Positions 14,713 through 17,646 of a stretch of 17,646 bases of DNA are shown here, piece by piece. The DNA is from a bacterium. Its GTDB lineage: Bacteria > Bacillota > Clostridia > Oscillospirales > Oscillospiraceae. The notes beneath the pieces were generated by a model, which was given only the letters and a program-made list of their open reading frames with translations, made no database searches and was not told the DNA's origin. The stretch covers positions 1 to 17,646 of the forward strand of contig JAHYYS010000056.1 of the NCBI GenBank assembly GCA_019424865.1. Reading direction: 5' to 3'. Position 1 is the stretch's first letter, and each line of letters opens with the position of its first letter. The position numbers and the translations under genes were made by a program.

Positions 14713-14727
14713 CCGGCATGACAGGCT

Positions 14728-15456
14728 TTATCGCACCTTGTCCGTCAGGGCGCTGCACACCGAGGGCACGTTGCCCAGCAGGGCGGGCAACACCTGCTCC
14801 CGGGGGCCGTCGTTTTGCACCCGGCCGTCGGCCAGGACCACAATCCGGTCGGCAATGTTCAAAATCCGCTCCTGGTGGGAGATGATGAGAATGGAGCCGT
14901 TGATTTTCTCGTGGAGGTGCTCGAAGACCTGGATCAGGTTGGAGAAGGACCACAGGTCAATGCCCGCCTCCGGCTCGTCAAAGACGGACAGCTTGGTGCC
15001 GCGGGCCATGATCATGGCGATTTCGATGCGCTTGAGCTCGCCGCCGGAGAGGGAGGCGTCCACCTCCCGGTCAATATAGTCCTTGGCGCACAGCCCGACC
15101 TCGGACAGATAGTCGCAGGCCTCCGGCACGCCGATGTTTTTGCCGCTGGCCAGGGTGATCAGATCCTTCACCGTCAGCCCCTTGAAGCGCACCGGCTGCT
15201 GAAAGGCAAAGCTGATGCCCTTCTTGGCCCGCTCGGTCACCCCCAGGCCGGTGATGTCCTCCCCGTCCAGCAGGATGCGCCCCTCAGTGGGCACCAGAAT
15301 GCCGGCGATGACCTTGGCCAGGGTGGATTTTCCGCCGCCGTTGGGGCCGGTGATGGCTACAAAGTGCTCGCCGATGCTCAGGTTGATGTCCCGCAGAATG
15401 TCCTTGTTCTCCCCATCCTGCTCCACGCCGTAGCTGATGTGCTGAAGCTCCAGCAT
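14728..15456 (-). CDS. sufC: Fe-S assembly ATPase SufC (SmsC-like)
   Basis: ABC-type ATPase of the SUF machinery, soluble and acting with the SufB/D scaffold rather than a membrane permease. The 242-residue protein has Walker A GPNGGGKST (37-45), Q-loop FAFQQP, signature LSGGE (136-140), Walker B with Asp160-Glu161 and the switch His194. The SufC-specific LKRIEI after the signature and FDEPEAGIDLWS are present. ATG 15456 is supported by GAGGAGG 8 nt upstream; the longer in-frame start at 15534 has no such site. It is first in a two-gene operon with its own promoter, and a 218-bp hairpin spacer separates it from sufB. Confidence 0.93.
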   Translation of the reverse strand: MLELQHISYGVEQDGENKDILRDINLSIGEHFVAITGPNGGGKSTLAKVIAGILVPTEGRILLDGEDITGLGVTERAKKGISFAFQQPVRFKGLTVKDLITLASGKNIGVPEACDYLSEVGLCAKDYIDREVDASLSGGELKRIEIAMIMARGTKLSVFDEPEAGIDLWSFSNLIQVFEHLHEKINGSILIISHQERILNIADRIVVLADGRVQNDGPREQVLPALLGNVPSVCSALTDKVR

Positions 15457-15481
15457 ACTGGTTTCCTCCTCTATTCGCGCC

Positions 15482-15569
15482 CGGCCCTTTGGGCCGTTTG
15501 ACTGTCTAGTTTCCCCGGAAAGGCGCGTCTCCAAACAAAGCGGGGACGCCCCATCCCCCAGGGCGTCCC
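15482..15569 (-). promoter_or_regulatory. sufC leader with stem-loops
   Basis: GGGACGCCC/GGGCGTCCC (15543-15569, 9 bp, 9-nt loop) begins within a few bases of the predicted start of the sufC mRNA. A second hairpin, CGGCCC/GGGCCG with a 3-nt loop, lies at 15482-15496. Neither has a T-tract on the minus strand. The first may protect the 5' end or respond to a signal. Confidence 0.5.
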
Positions 15570-15570
15570 T

Positions 15571-15599
15571 ATTTTACCATAGGCGGAAGGTTTTGTCCA
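15571..15599 (-). promoter_or_regulatory. sufC promoter
   Basis: On the minus strand TGGACA (15594-15599), 17 bp, then TAAAAT (15571-15576): 5 of 6 bases match in each hexamer. An inverted repeat TTCCTA-N9-TAGGAA (15607-15627) lies just upstream of the -35 and could be a regulator site. Confidence 0.75.
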
Positions 15600-15785
15600 T
15601 CCTTATTTCCTATTATTTTTGTAGGAATTTAATTTTTCCGCACAGCCGCCCATCCGCAAGGGCAAAGTGCCGCCCTCCGCCGGTGCGGGTGTTTGCTCTG
15701 TCTCCGCGGTTCCGGCCCACAGCATGGGCGGTTGGGCCTCTTCCGGAAAACTTGCTGACTTTTGCCCCGCGCCCCCATTTCACAC

Positions 15786-15814
15786 TTGCATTTTCCCCCG
15801 GAGTATGATATAAG
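15786..15814 (+). promoter_or_regulatory. T-box leader promoter
   Basis: TTGCAT (15786-15791), exactly 17 bp, then TATAAG (15809-15814). Transcription would begin near 15821, at the start of the T-box RNA. The 140 bp between this promoter and the sufC promoter region hold nothing else I can identify. Confidence 0.65.
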
Positions 15815-15820
15815 TACGGG

Positions 15821-16060
15821 TAGCATAAATGCGCAGAGTGGGAAAATAGCGGGTTTGCAGGTCCAAGAGAGGGGCGGTCGACGGCTGAAAGCCGCCCCGG
15901 CGTGTGCCGCTTGGTTCGCCCAGGAGCGGCCCCCGAGAGGGGGACGGGTGTTCCGCCGTTATCGGAAATCAAGTGCGTACTGTTCTGCAGTACGAATGCG
16001 GGTGGTACCGCGGAAGGCTGGCCTTTCGTCCCCAAGCAGTGGGGGACGGAGGGCCTTTTT
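15821..16060 (+). ncRNA. T-box riboswitch, phenylalanine (UUC) specifier
   Basis: T-box leader that senses uncharged tRNA. Stem I: GGG (15851-15853) and CCAAG (15863-15867) pair with CCC and CTTGG. This leaves a specifier loop with TTC at 15915-15917, followed by the expected purine. AGAGAG (15868-15873) and an apical GGGGCGG/CCGCCCC stem (15871-15898) follow. Stem III is CGTACTG/CAGTACG (15976-15994). The conserved T-box AATGCGGGTGGTACCGCGG is at 15995-16013; its TGGT bulge fits an ACCA tRNA end, as in tRNA-Phe. A terminator follows. UUC is a Phe codon and pheS lies downstream, so the specifier reading is consistent. Stem I boundaries are by eye. Confidence 0.93.
16020..16060 (+). terminator. 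T-box regulated intrinsic terminator
   Basis: GGCC..GTCCCC (16020-16033) pairs with GGGGAC..GGCC (16042-16055), with T-G wobbles in the middle, followed by TTTTT (16056-16060). It stops transcription when tRNA-Phe is charged. It is part of the T-box leader. Confidence 0.9.
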
Positions 16061-16103
16061 GCTGCCGCGGACGGCCCGGGCGGCACAGAACGGAGGGAGC
16101 GTT

Positions 16104-17213
16104 ATGAGGAAGCGATATCGAACCTGGACAGCGCTTTTCGCGGTGCTGGCGCTGCTGCTGGTGGGAGGCTGTCAGGCCGGCCCGGCGGCAGGCTCCGGGG
16201 AGGCGGGAAGCATTTCCGTTCCGCCTGCCGGCAGCTCGGAGCCGGCGGACGGGAGCGGCCAGCAGACGCCGCCGGAGGATCCGGGGAGCGCCGCGGGATC
16301 CAACCGGCAGCCAGAGGAGGAGAGCCCCTCTCAGCCGCCGGAGGAATCCCCCGACAGCTCCGCCCAGAGCCCGGCCCAGGAGCCGCAGACACCGGCGGAG
16401 GAACAGCCGCTTCAGGAGCCGCAGACGCCTGAGGAGGAGCAGCCGGCCCCCGAACCGCAGCCACCGGAAGAAAAGCCTCCGGTTCAAACCCCGGATCCGC
16501 CGCCCGAGAAGGAGGAGCCGCCCAAGGCCAACCACAAGCTGTATATCCTGATGTACCACGATGTGGTGGAGGGGGACGGCACCGGCTGCAACAACTGGAC
16601 CATCACCACCGACCGGCTGCGGGAGGACCTGCAGTGGATGACGGACAACGGCTTCACCTTCTATCTGCCCAGCGAGCTGGCCCGGGGGACGGCCCTGGCG
16701 GAAAAGGCCGTGATGATTACCTTTGACGACGGGTACGCCAGCAATTACACCCTGGCCTTTCCCATTCTGAAGGAGTTTAACGCCAAGGCGGCGATCTCCC
16801 CCATTGTCAAGCGCATTGAGGACGGCGTCCCCGGCTTTCTGACCTGGGACATGTGCCGGGAGATGGCCGACTCCGGGCTGGTGGAGTTCGGCTCCCACAC
16901 CTATGACGCCCACCGGGAGTCCCCGCGGGGTATCCAGCGCATGGAGGGGGAGAGCCGGGAGGCGTACGAGGCCCGCATGTTTCCCGACCTTCAGACCAGC
17001 ATCGACCTGCTGGAGGAGAATCTGGGGCGGGAGGTGTGCTTCTTCGCCTATCCCCACGGGCAGACGGAGCGCTGGGCCAGCGACTTTCTTGCGGAGCATT
17101 TCTCCGTGAGCGTGACCACCGACCACGGCCCGGCCAATCTGGCCAAGGGACTCTATAATCTGCCCCGGCACAACGTGACAATCGAAAATAAGGCCAGCAA
17201 ATGGCTGAGCTGA
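16104..17213 (+). CDS. Lipoprotein polysaccharide deacetylase (NodB/CE4 family)
   Basis: Probable exported deacetylase acting on a cell-wall or surface N-acetyl sugar polymer. The 369-residue protein has a lipobox VGGC (Cys23), then a Pro/Glu-rich tether to about residue 145. The tether includes three tandem 12-residue repeats (92-127, QEPQTPxEEQPx type). The CE4 domain follows. Metal and catalytic residues are intact: TFDDGY (Asp208, Asp209), HTYDAH (His265, His270), FAYPHG and the LPRHNV motif. The domain order resembles PgaB/IcaB-like or peptidoglycan deacetylases; the substrate cannot be told. ATG 16104 follows GGAGGGAG and starts the signal peptide. It lies downstream of the Phe T-box and 31 bp before pheS with no terminator between them. 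Confidence 0.9.
   Translation: MRKRYRTWTALFAVLALLLVGGCQAGPAAGSGEAGSISVPPAGSSEPADGSGQQTPPEDPGSAAGSNRQPEEESPSQPPEESPDSSAQSPAQEPQTPAEEQPLQEPQTPEEEQPAPEPQPPEEKPPVQTPDPPPEKEEPPKANHKLYILMYHDVVEGDGTGCNNWTITTDRLREDLQWMTDNGFTFYLPSELARGTALAEKAVMITFDDGYASNYTLAFPILKEFNAKAAISPIVKRIEDGVPGFLTWDMCREMADSGLVEFGSHTYDAHRESPRGIQRMEGESREAYEARMFPDLQTSIDLLEENLGREVCFFAYPHGQTERWASDFLAEHFSVSVTTDHGPANLAKGLYNLPRHNVTIENKASKWLS
16377..16484 (+). repeat. Three 36-bp tandem repeats in the deacetylase linker
   Basis: Three in-frame 36-bp units (16377-16412, 16413-16448, 16449-16484) encode QEPQTPAEEQPL, QEPQTPEEEQPA and PEPQPPEEKPPV. The first two share CAGGAGCCGCAGAC exactly at the DNA level. They extend a flexible, acidic wall-spanning tether. 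Confidence 0.7.
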
Positions 17214-17244
17214 GACCAACGAAAGATAAAAGGAGTTTTTCACC

Positions 17245-17646
17245 ATGAAAGAGCAGTTAGCAAGTATCCGCGCCCAGGCCCTGGCCGCCTTTCAGGCGGC
17301 GGGCACGCCCGCCGAGCTGGACGCCCTGCGGGTGCAGTATCTGGGCAAGAAGGGGGAGCTCACCGCAGTTTTGAAGCAGATGGGCAGCCTTTCCCCGGAG
17401 GAGCGCCCCGCCATGGGCCAGCTGGCCAACGAGGTGCGCGCCGCCCTGGAGACCGCCATTGAGGAGCAGGGCAAGCGCCTGGAGGCCAAGGCCCTGGAGG
17501 AGCGCCTGGCCGCCGAGGCGGTGGATGTGACCGTCCCCGGCCGGCCGGTGAAGCTGGGCCACCGCCACCCCATGTATATTGCGCTGGACGAAATCAAGGA
17601 GATCTTCATCGGCATGGGCTTCACCGTGCTGGACGGCCCCGAGGTG
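17245..17646 (+). CDS. pheS: Phenylalanyl-tRNA synthetase alpha subunit, N-terminal part (cut by window end)
   Basis: Alpha subunit of the (alpha-beta)2 enzyme that charges tRNA-Phe. Only the first 134 codons are in the window, reading open to the last base. They show the N-terminal coiled-coil arm: VQYLGKKGELTAVLKQMGSL is the family signature, followed by alternating charged helices. The start of the catalytic domain, GHRHPMY..IKEIFIGMGFTVLDGPEV, follows. ATG 17245 has AAAAGGAG 9 nt upstream. The upstream T-box with a UUC specifier fits this gene, although the deacetylase gene lies between them. pheT is expected beyond the edge. Confidence 0.95.
   Translation, partial: MKEQLASIRAQALAAFQAAGTPAELDALRVQYLGKKGELTAVLKQMGSLSPEERPAMGQLANEVRAALETAIEEQGKRLEAKALEERLAAEAVDVTVPGRPVKLGHRHPMYIALDEIKEIFIGMGFTVLDGPEV

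Noticed and set aside
13589..15079. 496-codon plus-strand frame opposite sufB and sufC
   Set aside because: Antisense to conserved Fe-S genes. Its His/Val/Gly-rich composition is a frame artefact.
16377..16484. Regular repeats as a possible CRISPR array
   Set aside because: The units are contiguous, in frame and encode a Pro/Glu tether; there are no spacers.
15969..17246. 425-codon minus-strand frame opposite the deacetylase
   Set aside because: It would cross the T-box terminator and a CE4 gene with intact catalytic motifs; shadow frame.

Overview
The window looks like a chromosomal housekeeping segment from a GC-rich, low-oxygen member of the Clostridia, most likely the Oscillospiraceae (Flavonifractor, Lawsonibacter or Pseudoflavonifractor type). 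The taxonomic call is inference. It rests on GC-rich coding DNA with strong AGGAGG-type ribosome sites, a T-box and a TPP riboswitch, PhoP-type direct repeats, the nnr - lipoprotein - alr - mazF order typical of Firmicutes, and a two-gene SufC/SufB module. No phage, transposon, CRISPR array or rRNA/tRNA gene was seen.

Left edge (1-1627): a minus-strand TPP riboswitch cut by the window border, with its promoter. It is divergent from a pentapeptide-repeat protein gene. Cytidine deaminase and a small DUF378 membrane protein follow, ending at a perfect 33-nt palindrome.

Phosphate block (1690-8623, plus strand): a complete pstS-pstC-pstA-pstB-phoU-phoP-phoR locus. PstS binds phosphate outside the cell, PstCA form the channel and PstB powers it. 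PhoU links transporter state to the PhoR kinase, and PhoP probably binds the TTNACA repeats upstream of pstS. Several gene junctions carry stem-loops that could set unequal expression of pstS, the transporter and the regulators. A 19-bp hairpin closes the block.

Minus-strand block (13532 down to 8779): nnr (NAD(P)HX repair), a lipoprotein, alanine racemase, a MazF-type toxin without a visible antitoxin, and a small secreted protein of unknown function. The alr-mazF linkage matches the Bacillus alrA-ndoAI-ndoA locus, but the antitoxin position is occupied by inverted repeats.

Fe-S block (15599 down to 13549, minus strand): a promoter, a leader stem-loop, sufC, a spacer full of hairpins, a short sufB/D-like gene and a clear intrinsic terminator. 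The pair resembles the minimal SUF (SMS, SmsCB) type.

Right edge (15786-17646, plus strand): a T-box leader with a UUC (Phe) specifier, a lipoprotein polysaccharide deacetylase, then the start of pheS, cut by the window end. The deacetylase gene sits between the T-box and the synthetase it should control, which is the most unusual arrangement here.
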